In this document: piece by piece, positions 44,093-52,758 of the stretch
Position numbering within the stretch: position 1 is the stretch's first letter
Layout: the number at the start of each line of letters is the position of its first letter
Assembly (NCBI RefSeq): GCF_000482545.1
Contig: NZ_KI519454.1
Span: 124,001-188,000, forward strand
From: Arthrobacter sp. 35W
GTDB lineage: Bacteria; Actinomycetota; Actinomycetes; Actinomycetales; Micrococcaceae
Direction of reading: 5' to 3'
Length of the DNA: 64,000 nt
Translations under genes and position numbers: made by a program
Notes under the pieces: generated by a model
What the model saw: only the letters and a program-made list of their open reading frames with translations
Database searches by the model: none
Told to the model about the DNA's origin: nothing

Positions 44093-45562
44093 ATGGCACT
44101 CACTCCCCAGTATCAGGATCGTCCGCGCGTTCTCGTAGTCGGCGGCGGCTACGTTGGCCTCTACGTTGCACTGAAGTTGCAGAAGAAGATCGCAAACTCC
44201 GGCGGCATCGTCACGCTCGTTGACCCGCTGCCGTACATGACGTACCAGCCCTTCCTGCCCGAGGTGGCCGGCGGAAACATCGAGGCACGCCACGCCGTCG
44301 TCTCGCACCGCAAGCACCTCAAGCAGACCGAGCTCATCCAGGGCCGCGTCACCAACATCGACCACGCGAACCGTACAGCCGTGATTGCCCCGGCCGACGG
44401 CGGCGAGCCCTTCGAGCTGCCGTACTTCGACGTCGTGCTGGCCGCCGGCGCCATCACCCGCACCTTCCCGATCAAGGGTCTGGCGGAGAACGGCATCGGC
44501 CTGAAGACCATTGAAGAGGCCGTTGCCCTGCGCAACCAGGTCCTCTCCCTCATCGAGAAGGCTGCCTCCGAGGCCGATCCGGCCAAGCGCAAGGCCGCCC
44601 TGACGTTCGTCGTGGTGGGTGGCGGCTTCGCCGGCATCGAGACCATTGCCGAGCTGGAGGACATGGCCCGCGCCGCCGCCAAGTTCAATGGCCGCGTTGA
44701 TGTCTCCGAACTGCGCTTCGTGCTGGTCGAGGCCATGGGCCGCATCATGCCCGAGGTCACCGAAAAGCAGGCCGAGTGGGTTGTCGAGCACCTGCGCAGC
44801 CGCAACATCGAGGTTCTGCTGAACACCTCGCTGGCCAACGCCGAGAACGGCCACCTCCAGCTGATCAACATGGCCGACAAGTCCTCCGCGGGCGAGTTCG
44901 ACGCCGAGACCCTCATCTGGTGCGCCGGCGTCATGGCCAACCCGATGGTCCGCTCCACTGACTTCCCGCTCGAGCCCCGCGGCCGCGTGAAGGTCGGCAC
45001 CGACCTGCGCATCACCGATGAATTCGGACCGATCGAGAACGCCTGGGCAGCCGGCGACATCGCCGCCGTTCCGGACCTCACCGGCGGCCTGCCGGATGGC
45101 ACCTGTGTGCCGAACGCCCAGCACGCCCTGCGCCAGGCCAAGCGCCTGGCCAAGAACCTGTGGGCCAGCCGCTTCAACAAGGCACTGGTGGAGTACAAGC
45201 ACCACAACCTCGGCGCCGTCGCAGGCTTTGGCCAGTGGAAGGGTGTTGCCAAGATTCTGGGCATCCACCTCAAGGGCTGGCCGGCCTGGGTCGCGCACCG
45301 CGGCTACCACGGCCTGGCCATGCCCACGGTGGAGCGCAAGTTCCGCGTGCTGATGGACTGGTTCGTGGCACTGTTCGCCGGCCGGGACACCACCCAGCTG
45401 ATCGACCTGGACCAGCCGCGCGCAGCCTTCGTGGCCGCCGCGACGCCGGCCCCGAAGCCCGCAGCCGCTCCGGCCGCAGCCGCTCCGGCCGCCGAAACCA
45501 AGGCTCCGGAGGCGGCTCCCGCTCCGGCCGAAGCCAAGGAATCCGTCAAGGCGGACTCCTAG
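44093..45562 (+). CDS. ndh: Type II NADH:quinone oxidoreductase (NDH-2)
   Basis: 489 residues. Two dinucleotide folds: VLVVGGGYVGLYVALKLQ (FAD) and FVVVGGGFAGIETIAELEDM (NADH), with AAGAITRTFPIKG and the FAD-site AAGDIAAVPDLTGG. The C-terminus has hydrophobic/amphipathic membrane-binding segments and an Ala/Pro-rich tail. It feeds electrons from NADH into the quinone pool without proton pumping. TACGAT lies 6 nt before the ATG, so it is likely leaderless. Confidence 0.94.
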   Translation: MALTPQYQDRPRVLVVGGGYVGLYVALKLQKKIANSGGIVTLVDPLPYMTYQPFLPEVAGGNIEARHAVVSHRKHLKQTELIQGRVTNIDHANRTAVIAPADGGEPFELPYFDVVLAAGAITRTFPIKGLAENGIGLKTIEEAVALRNQVLSLIEKAASEADPAKRKAALTFVVVGGGFAGIETIAELEDMARAAAKFNGRVDVSELRFVLVEAMGRIMPEVTEKQAEWVVEHLRSRNIEVLLNTSLANAENGHLQLINMADKSSAGEFDAETLIWCAGVMANPMVRSTDFPLEPRGRVKVGTDLRITDEFGPIENAWAAGDIAAVPDLTGGLPDGTCVPNAQHALRQAKRLAKNLWASRFNKALVEYKHHNLGAVAGFGQWKGVAKILGIHLKGWPAWVAHRGYHGLAMPTVERKFRVLMDWFVALFAGRDTTQLIDLDQPRAAFVAAATPAPKPAAAPAAAAPAAETKAPEAAPAPAEAKESVKADS

Positions 45563-45580
45563 CAGCGCCAGTCGTACAGC

Positions 45581-45620
45581 GCGACGGCGCCCGCCCCCGA
45601 ACCGGGGCGGGCGCCGTCGC
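45581..45620 (+). terminator. GC-rich hairpin after ndh
   Basis: GCGACGGCGCCCGCCCC (45581-45597) pairs perfectly with GGGGCGGGCGCCGTCGC (45604-45620) around CGAACC, followed by CGTTT. Stem 17 bp, 18 nt after the stop. Confidence 0.85.
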
Positions 45621-45685
45621 CGTTTAACCACGGCATCCAGCGGGCGGGCCTTTCTGGCCGGCACCGGCTCGCCTACGCTTGATGC

Positions 45686-46204
45686 ATGATCATCCGCAAT
45701 GAAACGCCGGCCGACCGCCCCCGCATCCTGGAATTGGTGGCGGAGGCCTTCGCAACGGACGAGGTGCCTGCCGATGAGGTGGTGGAGGTGCCGCTGCTGC
45801 AGCAGCTGTTCGACTGCGCGGACTATCTCCCGGGGCTGTCGCTGGTGGCCGAGCTGGACGGCAGGGTCGATGGACACGTGATCTGCACGCGCGGCTGGAT
45901 TGGCGACGTCCCGGCCCTGGGCCTGGGGCCGCTGGCCGTCACGCCGGAGGCCCAGCGCGACGGCGTCGGCAGCGCGCTGATGGAATCGGTGATTGCCGCT
46001 GCCGAGGCGGCCGGCGAACCGGCCATCGTGCTGCTGGGCCACACCGGGTACTACCCCCGCTTTGGCTTCGTCCCCGCGTCCTCGCTGGGCATTGAGGCGC
46101 CGGACGCGGCCTGGGGCGGGCACTTCATGGCCCTGCCGCTTGCCGCGTTCCACTCCGGCATCCGCGGCCCGTTCCGCTACGCGGAGCCCTTCAACAACCT
46201 CTAG
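45686..46204 (+). CDS. GNAT-family N-acetyltransferase
   Basis: 172 residues. It has the acetyl-CoA pyrophosphate loop LAVTPEAQRDGVGSALMESV and the following IVLLGHTGYYPRFGFVPASS, close to the YhbS-like putative acetyltransferases. Substrate unknown. TACGCT (45674-45679) is 6 nt before the ATG, so it is probably leaderless. Confidence 0.9.
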   Translation: MIIRNETPADRPRILELVAEAFATDEVPADEVVEVPLLQQLFDCADYLPGLSLVAELDGRVDGHVICTRGWIGDVPALGLGPLAVTPEAQRDGVGSALMESVIAAAEAAGEPAIVLLGHTGYYPRFGFVPASSLGIEAPDAAWGGHFMALPLAAFHSGIRGPFRYAEPFNNL

Positions 46205-46271
46205 CCGTTTTCCGTCCACCGCCGGGGTTCCAGTAGTCTTGGTGAGCAGTCCGCGCCCCCGTGGCCGGTGC

Positions 46272-46347
46272 GCCCCAGTAGCCCAATGGCAGAGGCACCA
46301 GACTTAAAATCTGTTCAGTCAGGGTTCGAGTCCCTGCTGGGGCACCA
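46272..46347 (+). tRNA. tRNA-Leu(TAA), 76 nt with encoded CCA, short variable loop
   Basis: The acceptor GCCCCAG/CTGGGGC pairs fully; the D arm is GCC...GGC, the anticodon loop CTTAAAA gives anticodon TAA (46305-46307), T stem CAGGG/CCCTG with loop TTCGAGT, discriminator A and CCA. The variable loop is only 5 nt (TCAGT), giving class I architecture, unlike the long arm normal for bacterial tRNA-Leu. The top anticodon-stem pair (46298/46314) is C-T. Confidence 0.88.
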
Positions 46348-46349
46348 AC

Positions 46350-46399
46350 AAAGCCGCAGTCCGGAGGCCCCCCAAAAGGGCTTCCGGACTGCGGCTTTT
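46350..46399. terminator. Bidirectional intrinsic terminator between tRNA-Leu and the deacetylase gene
   Basis: AAGCCGCAGTCCGGA pairs with TCCGGACTGCGGCTT, continuing to GCCC/GGGC. T-run CTTTT on the plus strand and CTTTGTTGG on the minus strand allow termination from both sides. Confidence 0.88.
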
Positions 46400-46429
46400 G
46401 CCGTCCCCCGCGCGATGGCGGGGCCAGGA

Positions 46430-48349
46430 TCAGCTGGTGGCCAGAACGACGTCGTCGAGGTACATCCAGCTGTCGTCGTTGGGGGAGGGGCCATCCTGGT
46501 GGACATTGAACCAGAGCGTGATGGTCTGGCCCTTGTAGGCCGTGAGGTTGGCTGTCACCTTGGTCCATCTGCCGCTGTCGCTGTTGAGCTTGAACAGGCT
46601 GGCCAGGGTGGTGCCGTTGGCGGCGCGCACCTGTGCCTCCATCCAGTCCCGCCGGCAGGTGGTCCCGCCGCCGCAATTGCGGTCATTGGTGTGGGGCTGG
46701 TACCAGAACGTCAGCGTGGAGGTTCCGGTGGCGGGGACGGTGATGGTCTGGGACACGCTGCTGTCGCCGAGGGGTTCCCTACCGCTGGTGGTTCCAAGCA
46801 GTGCCGATCCCTTGCCGGTGTGGGCGGTCGTGGCTGCCCTTGGCACCGTGACGCCGCCGGTGGTCCAGGACGCGAGCGCGGATTCAAAGCCGCCGTTGGC
46901 GATGGCTGCCACCGTCGGCGCCGCCGGTGTGACGGCCGCGGAGGGGGCGGAGGCGCCTGACGTGCCGATGGCGTTGGTGGCCGTGACGGTGAAGGTGTAG
47001 GCGGTGCCATTGGCGAGCCCTGTGACGGTGGTGCCGGTGGGCGGGGGAGTGCCGACGACGGCGATGGGGGGTTGGGCGGTTCCGGCGGCGTAGGGGGTGA
47101 CGGTGTAGGAGGTGATGGCGGAGCCGCCGTTGTTGGGTGCGGTCCAGGACACCGCCGCCGTGGTGTTCCCGGCCACCGCGGCCACCCCAGTCGGAGCCGC
47201 TGGCGCCGTCGGAGCGGGGGCCGTGACGGTGATCGGATTCACCACCGACGCCGTGCCGCCCCGGTTGTCGGTGACTGTCAACTTCACCTGGTAGGTCCCG
47301 CCCGCGGCATAGGTGTGCACTGGTTTGGCTCCGGTGCCGGCTGCCGAGCCGTCGCCAAAGTCCCAGCCGTACGAGGCCACCGTGCCATCCGGATCGGATG
47401 ACGCCGACCCGTCAAAGGCCGCCGCTAGATTCACGGCCGAGGAGGTGAAGGCCGCCACGGGCGCCTGGTTTGGCACTGGCGGCGTCTGCCCCAGGGCTTG
47501 GGCGACGGTCTGCACGGAGGTTGTTCCGTTGGCCGTCCTGGCGGCCAGCCAGGTGATGAAGGTGTTGAACAGGGTGGGGCTGATGGTCAGGGTGGGGTCC
47601 GTGCCAACGGCGATGTGGTGGAAGGTCAACTGCACCCAGCCGCCGCCGTGCGTCTCGGCATTGGTGACCAGATCCTGCAGGTTCTTCAGGGTCCAGGTGC
47701 TGTCGACCTCGTCCGGGGCGGCCGTGTTGTACGGATTGGCCGGCGGGATGGTTTCGGCGTACTCGCAGGATCCGCAGCTGCCGGGGGATCGGATGTCCCC
47801 CAGATTGCGGGCGCTGGCGTACCCGCAGTTCTTCACGAGCTGTTCGACCCTGGAGTTTTCCGAGGCAAAGGGATAGGCGAAGTTGGTGACGTTGAATCCC
47901 CAGCCGATGAGGGTGGTCCGTCCGTTGCAGATCTCGGCCGTGGCCGCGGAGGAGGAGATCGTGGTCAAATCGGGGTGGGTGACGGTGTGTCCGGCGATCT
48001 CGTTGCCGTCGGCGGCGAGGGTGTTCAGGTTCGCCCGGGTCAGCCAGGTTGGCTGGCCGATCCAGCTCGTGGTGATGAAGAAGGTCCCCACCAGGCCGTT
48101 GGCCTTCAACACCGCAGCGGCGGCCATCTGGTCGGCATTGCCGTCGTCGAAGGTCAGGCTGACAATCGTTGTCGGCACCGTCGCTGCGGGGGCCGGCGCC
48201 GCGACGGAGAACACCATGGCACCGGCGAGCAGCACGATGGACGGTGCGGCGCTCCACCGGAACCACCGGCTCCGAAGTCCAGGCCCTGCCCCGCGCCAGT
48301 GCGGCGCGGGCCCGTGGTGCTGTCGGAACAATGCCAGTGGACGCTTCAT
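46430..48349 (-). CDS. Secreted polysaccharide deacetylase with PKD and fibronectin-III domains
   Basis: 639 residues. A signal peptide (SIVLLAGAMVFSVAAPAPAA) is followed by a NodB domain with SLTFDDGNADQ (Asp-Asp) and IAGHTVTHPDL (HxxxH zinc site), about 60-270. Then a PKD domain (FDGSASSDPDGTVASYGWDF), a fibronectin-III domain (PTGVAAVAGNTTAAVSWTAP) and a C-terminal jelly-roll-like module (NGGFESALASW ... DSWMYLDDVVL), probably carbohydrate-binding. Likely trims acetyl groups from extracellular chitin, xylan or peptidoglycan. AAGGGG precedes the ATG. Confidence 0.9.
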   Translation of the reverse strand: MKRPLALFRQHHGPAPHWRGAGPGLRSRWFRWSAAPSIVLLAGAMVFSVAAPAPAATVPTTIVSLTFDDGNADQMAAAAVLKANGLVGTFFITTSWIGQPTWLTRANLNTLAADGNEIAGHTVTHPDLTTISSSAATAEICNGRTTLIGWGFNVTNFAYPFASENSRVEQLVKNCGYASARNLGDIRSPGSCGSCEYAETIPPANPYNTAAPDEVDSTWTLKNLQDLVTNAETHGGGWVQLTFHHIAVGTDPTLTISPTLFNTFITWLAARTANGTTSVQTVAQALGQTPPVPNQAPVAAFTSSAVNLAAAFDGSASSDPDGTVASYGWDFGDGSAAGTGAKPVHTYAAGGTYQVKLTVTDNRGGTASVVNPITVTAPAPTAPAAPTGVAAVAGNTTAAVSWTAPNNGGSAITSYTVTPYAAGTAQPPIAVVGTPPPTGTTVTGLANGTAYTFTVTATNAIGTSGASAPSAAVTPAAPTVAAIANGGFESALASWTTGGVTVPRAATTAHTGKGSALLGTTSGREPLGDSSVSQTITVPATGTSTLTFWYQPHTNDRNCGGGTTCRRDWMEAQVRAANGTTLASLFKLNSDSGRWTKVTANLTAYKGQTITLWFNVHQDGPSPNDDSWMYLDDVVLATS

Positions 48350-48519
48350 GGGAACCCCTTCATCCGGCCGGCCGCGTGGAGGCCGGCGCCTGGGCGGGCC
48401 GCAAGGGCGGCCAAACGGCAGCCTAGGTGCCAGGATTTCGGGGCGTCTACGGTGGATGCTACTTGTCTATTGGGCGGCACCACTCGGCTTTGCCCGCCGG
48501 CGGTGCCGCCGTCCGACGT

Positions 48520-49398
48520 CTAGCCGGCGTTGATGGCGGCCTCGACAGCCACTGCATAGCCGGAGCCTTGGCCCAGGGCATTGGGGTGGAGGCTGCCGGG
48601 CAGGGTGGGGTTGGCTAGGTCGAAGTTGATCCACTGTGCCGTTGATGGGTAGCCGTGTCCGGCGAAGATTCCCGCCACATCGACAAAGCCGGCCCGGTTT
48701 GCGGCGGCAGTTCCGGCCACGACGGCGTTGAGCTGGTCCGTGGCCGCATTGACGGCGGTGGATGCCTGCACCACCGGCGCCGGAAACTGCAGAGCGGTCA
48801 TGGCGGCAGGTTCGAACAGGTGCGGGTATCCCGCCACCAAGATTCTGGCATGCTTGGCCTGGCCCCGGATGGAGACGATCAGTGCCGTGAGTCTGCCCGG
48901 CAGCTCGCCCATGGCCACCGCGGCATTCTGCAGAGCCGCCTGGCAGCCCACTGTGGCCGGATCCGGCAGGCAGGACGCCGCGACAGCACCCGAGCCGACG
49001 TCATTGCCACCCACCGTCACGGTGACGACATTGGCCGCCGGATCCAGCGAAGGAACCTGCGACGCCTGGACGACGGCGGTTGTGGCGCCGAAGCAGCCCA
49101 GGTTTCCGCGGAATTGCAGGCCCAGCGCCGCGGCACCCACCACGGAATACGCCTGCGCACTGCGCTGGCACGGTCCGGCTTCACTGCCGGCCCCGTACCC
49201 TGCGGCGTAGGAGTCGCCAAGAGAGGTGTATTTGATGGATTTGGCGGAGGCGGCAGGGTCTTTCCCATTGCCACCATTGCTGGTGCTGGCGGCCGTGGCC
49301 GGTGCGGCCATGGCTCCGGCGGCCAGCGCAAACGATACTGCTGCGACGGCGCCAAATCGGGCCGTGCGTCCCGTCAGGGACCAGAGGTTCGCTGTCAT
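48520..49398 (-). CDS. Secreted SGNH/GDSL hydrolase
   Basis: 292 residues. Signal peptide (FGAVAAVSFALAAGAMAAPATA), then the SGNH blocks: YTSLGDSYAAGYGAG (Ser), GNLGCFGATT (Gly), VTVGGNDVGSG (Asn) and near the C-terminus PGSLHPNALGQGSG (Asp/His position). Cys pairs match Streptomyces-type extracellular lipases (CQRS, CFGA, CLPD, CQAA). The frame is open upstream, but ATG 49398 has a minus-strand TACGGT box 7 nt before it. Likely an esterase or phospholipase. Confidence 0.9.
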   Translation of the reverse strand: MTANLWSLTGRTARFGAVAAVSFALAAGAMAAPATAASTSNGGNGKDPAASAKSIKYTSLGDSYAAGYGAGSEAGPCQRSAQAYSVVGAAALGLQFRGNLGCFGATTAVVQASQVPSLDPAANVVTVTVGGNDVGSGAVAASCLPDPATVGCQAALQNAAVAMGELPGRLTALIVSIRGQAKHARILVAGYPHLFEPAAMTALQFPAPVVQASTAVNAATDQLNAVVAGTAAANRAGFVDVAGIFAGHGYPSTAQWINFDLANPTLPGSLHPNALGQGSGYAVAVEAAINAG

Positions 49399-49539
49399 GG
49401 GCCCCACCGTACAGTCGCGGGCGTCGACGGGGATAGGACTCCGCTTGGCTGATTCCGCCCGGGAACAAAACTGCTCCGTCAAACGTCTACTTGTTAGGGT
49501 GGGGACATCACTTGCCCCCTAATTTGGAGGACTAGCATC

Positions 49540-50400
49540 ATGGCCGTCGGTGGAAACCCGGTATTTGCCAAAAACAAGACATTCAACGATCCGCAGGCCG
49601 CTCGTGGCCAGCTGGCCAACCAGGGCTACCTGGGGGCCGGGACGGCGTCGTCGGCTGCCCAGTCGCAGATGACCAGCCAGCAGCTGCAGGATCTGTACAA
49701 CGCCCCGTCTGCCGGCCCCGGCAAGACCGGACGGATGACCTTTGACGATGTCATCATGAAGACCGTCGCCACGCTGGCGCTGGTCCTGGTGGGTGCCGCA
49801 GCGGGCTGGATCTTCCCGATCCTGACCATCCCCGGCATGCTCATCGGCCTGGTGCTGGGCCTGGTGAACTCCTTCAAGAAGGAGCCGTCGCCGCCCCTGA
49901 TCCTGATCTACGCCGTCGCCGAGGGCATGTTCCTGGGCGGTCTGAGCCAGGCCCTGGAGTCCGTCTACCCGGGCATCGTGGTCCAGGCCGTCATTGGCAC
50001 GCTCTCCGTCTTCGCTGTGACGCTGGTGCTGTTCAAGAGCGGCAAGGTCCGGGCGACGCCGAAGATGGTCAAGTTCTTCATGATCGCCATCGGCGGGTAC
50101 CTGGTGTTCTCGCTGATCAACCTCGGCCTGATGCTTTTCAACGCCACCTCCAGCCCGTGGGGGATCAACTCCATGGACATTCCGGGGACCAACATCCCGT
50201 TCGGCCTGGTCATCGGCCTGCTGGCCATCGGTCTGGCGGCCTTCTCGCTCATCATGGACTTCACGTCCATCCAGCAGGGCGTGCAGAACGGCGCACCGGC
50301 GAAGTACTCCTGGACCGCAGCCTTCGGCCTGACCGTCACCCTGGTGTGGCTGTACGTGGAGATCCTGCGTCTGCTGGCCATCCTGCGGGGCAACGACTAA
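49540..50400 (+). CDS. Bax inhibitor-1/YccA-like membrane protein
   Basis: 286 residues. After a soluble N-terminus of about 75 residues come seven membrane helices (TLALVLVGAAAGWIFPI, IPGMLIGLVLGLVNSF, AVIGTLSVFAVTLVLF, GLVIGLLAIGLAAFSLIMDF), ending in YVEILRLLAILRG. It matches the actinobacterial BI-1/YccA family of unknown role. GGAGG lies 9 nt before the ATG. Confidence 0.88.
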   Translation: MAVGGNPVFAKNKTFNDPQAARGQLANQGYLGAGTASSAAQSQMTSQQLQDLYNAPSAGPGKTGRMTFDDVIMKTVATLALVLVGAAAGWIFPILTIPGMLIGLVLGLVNSFKKEPSPPLILIYAVAEGMFLGGLSQALESVYPGIVVQAVIGTLSVFAVTLVLFKSGKVRATPKMVKFFMIAIGGYLVFSLINLGLMLFNATSSPWGINSMDIPGTNIPFGLVIGLLAIGLAAFSLIMDFTSIQQGVQNGAPAKYSWTAAFGLTVTLVWLYVEILRLLAILRGND

Positions 50401-50413
50401 CAGCAACGACTTA

Positions 50414-50477
50414 ACAACTGAGGCGCAGCAACTGCTTGAAATCTACCGATTCCGAGCAGTTGCTGCGCCTCAGTTGT
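50414..50477. repeat. Intergenic palindrome, CAACTGAGGCGCAG variant, copy 8
   Basis: Perfect 23-bp arms (50414-50436 and 50455-50477; ACAACTGAGGCGCAG...) with an inner ATC/GAT pairing. It separates the convergent BI-1-like and galK genes, 13 nt and 5 nt from their stops. Confidence 0.9.
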
Positions 50478-50482
50478 GTCCG

Positions 50483-51643
50483 CTAGACGATCCGGCGGGC
50501 GCCGGCCGCGGGGGAGACGGCAAAGATGTCCGGGGTCGTGAAGCCGGCGGCCGCAAAGGCGTCCAGCACGGCGGTGCGCACGGTGGCCTCGGCCGACGCC
50601 GGGATCAGCGCGATGGCGGAGCCGCCGAAGCCGCCGCCGGTCATCCGGGCACCCAGGGCGCCGTTGGACAGTGCCGTGTCCACGGCGAGATCCAGCTCGG
50701 GGCAGGAGATCTCGAAGTCGTCGCGCATGGAGGCGTGGCTGGCCGTCAGCAGGTCTCCGATGGCCGAGGGGCCGGAGGCCTCCAGCACCGAGACCGTCTC
50801 AAGGACACGCATGTCCTCGGTGACGATGTGGCGCACGCGGCGGAAGGTCTCCTCATCCAGCAGGCCGGCGGCCTCGGCGAGGTCCTCGGCGTCGACGTCG
50901 CGCAGGGCGGCAACGCCGAGCACCTCGGCGCCCAGCTCGCAGGAGGCGCGGCGGGCCGCGTAGCCGCCGGTGGCATGGGCGTGGGTGACCTTGGTGTCCA
51001 CCACGAGCACGATCAGACCGGCGGCCGCCAGAGCCAACGGAACCAGCTGGGAGGCCTGGCTGCGGCAGTCCAGGAAGACGGCGTGGCCGTCGGTGGAGAG
51101 CAGCGAAGCGGACTGGTCCAGGATGCCGGTGGGGGCTCCCACCACCTCGTTCTCCGCGCGCTGGCCCACCAGGACCAGGGCGCCGGGGGAGAGCTGGGCA
51201 TCCAGCAGTTCGTTGAAAGCCGTGGCGACGGCGCACTCGATGGCGGCGGAGGAGGACAGGCCGGCGCCGGTGGGGACTGTGGAATCCAGGAACAGATCGA
51301 AACCGCCCACGGCCACGCCCTGCTGGCGCAGCACCCAGACGACGCCCAGCGGGTAGGCGGTCCAACCGGACATCGAATCGCGCGAGAGCGTGTCCAGATC
51401 AACCTCCACCACGCCCTGGTTGCCGTAGCTGGAGACCAGACGGGCAGTGTTGTCACCGCGCAGCCGGACGGCGACGTTGGCCGTGCGGTCGATGGCGAAG
51501 GGCAGCACAAAGCCCTCGTTGTAGTCGGTGTGCTCACCGATGAGGTTCACCCGGCCCGGTGCGGCCCAGATGCCGTCCGGGGCTGCCCCGAAGAGGCTGG
51601 TGAACTGCTGTGCCAGAGCGGTGGGGGAAAGGGCGGTGCTCAT
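50483..51643 (-). CDS. galK: Galactokinase
   Basis: 386 residues. GHMP kinase: galactose motif APGRVNLIGEHTDYNEGFVLP, ATP loop PTGAGLSSSAAIECA, and C-terminal RMTGGGFGGSAIALI. It phosphorylates galactose for the Leloir pathway. It overlaps galT by 4 nt. Confidence 0.97.
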   Translation of the reverse strand: MSTALSPTALAQQFTSLFGAAPDGIWAAPGRVNLIGEHTDYNEGFVLPFAIDRTANVAVRLRGDNTARLVSSYGNQGVVEVDLDTLSRDSMSGWTAYPLGVVWVLRQQGVAVGGFDLFLDSTVPTGAGLSSSAAIECAVATAFNELLDAQLSPGALVLVGQRAENEVVGAPTGILDQSASLLSTDGHAVFLDCRSQASQLVPLALAAAGLIVLVVDTKVTHAHATGGYAARRASCELGAEVLGVAALRDVDAEDLAEAAGLLDEETFRRVRHIVTEDMRVLETVSVLEASGPSAIGDLLTASHASMRDDFEISCPELDLAVDTALSNGALGARMTGGGFGGSAIALIPASAEATVRTAVLDAFAAAGFTTPDIFAVSPAAGARRIV

Positions 51644-52758
51644 GCGGAGAGGACTTTCTGTGCGGCGGAGGTCGTGCGCAGGACGGCGGCAGTCTGCTCG
51701 GGGGTGGTGTCGTTGATGAAGGCGCCCATGGCGGCCTCGGAGCCGGCCAGGAACTTCAGCTTGTCCGCGGCGCGGCGCGGTGAGGTCAGCTGCAGGTGCA
51801 GGCGGCCGGCCGGGCGGTAGAGCGCGTCCACCGGGGCCTGGTGCCAGGCGGCAATGTACGGTGTGGGGGTGTCGTAGAGGTTGTCCAGGCGGCGCAGCAG
51901 GTCCAGGTACATGGTGGAGAGCTCATCGCGCTCCGCGCCGTTCAGGGCCGCGATGTCCGGCACGTGGCGGTGCGGGGTGAGGTGGATTTCCAGCGGCATG
52001 TGCGCGGCGAAGGGCACATAGGCGCTGAAGTGCTCGCCCTCCAGGATCATCCGGTCGCCGGAGCTGCGCTCGGAATCCAGGATGGAACCGGTCAGCGTGG
52101 CGGTGCCATCGGCGTCGTCGTAAAAGCGGCGGGCGGCCTGGGCCATCACCAGTGCGCGCGGGGTGATGTACGGGTAGGCGTAGATCTGCCCGTGCGGGTG
52201 GTGGAGCGTGACGCCGATTTCCTGGCCGCGGTTCTCGAACGGGAAGACCTGCTTGACGCCGGAAATGGCGCTGAGGGCCTCGGTGCGGTGCGCCCAGGCA
52301 TCGATCACCGTGCGGGCACGCCCGGGCGTCAGCGAGGCGAAGGAGCCGGTGTGCTCGGGGGTGAAGGCCACCACCTCGCAGCGGCCGAACGCCGTGCCAG
52401 TGGTGCCCCAGTGCGGGTGCTCCGGGGCCAGCCCGGTGGCCGGGCCCAGGGAGGGGAAGCGGTTCTCGAAGACGGCGACGTCGTAGTCGTCGCCGGGGAT
52501 CTCCGAGAGGTTGGCCCCGGTGGTGGGGCACAACGGGCACTGGTCCGCCGGGGGCAGGTAGGTGCGGCTCTGGCGGTGGGCCGCGATGGCCACCCAGTCG
52601 CCGGTCAGGGCATCGAAGCGGATCTCGCCGGTGTCGGCCTCCGAGCGGAGTTCCAGTGGGCGCGTGTCAGCCGCGCTGTGGTCCTTGGCGTGGGTGCCGT
52701 CGTCGAAGTAGATCAATTCCCGGCCGTCGGCCAGCCGGGTGCTGGTGGCAATGGTCAT
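51640..52758 (-). CDS. galT: Galactose-1-phosphate uridylyltransferase
   Basis: 372 residues. HIT-like fold with zinc Cys pair CPLCP (about 75), ENRFPSL, and the active-site HPHGQIYAYP (HxH). A second metal region LTPHRHVPDI is present. It exchanges UDP-glucose and galactose-1-phosphate. The ATGA overlap with the upstream regulator and with galK makes one operon. Confidence 0.96.
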   Translation of the reverse strand: MTIATSTRLADGRELIYFDDGTHAKDHSAADTRPLELRSEADTGEIRFDALTGDWVAIAAHRQSRTYLPPADQCPLCPTTGANLSEIPGDDYDVAVFENRFPSLGPATGLAPEHPHWGTTGTAFGRCEVVAFTPEHTGSFASLTPGRARTVIDAWAHRTEALSAISGVKQVFPFENRGQEIGVTLHHPHGQIYAYPYITPRALVMAQAARRFYDDADGTATLTGSILDSERSSGDRMILEGEHFSAYVPFAAHMPLEIHLTPHRHVPDIAALNGAERDELSTMYLDLLRRLDNLYDTPTPYIAAWHQAPVDALYRPAGRLHLQLTSPRRAADKLKFLAGSEAAMGAFINDTTPEQTAAVLRTTSAAQKVLSA

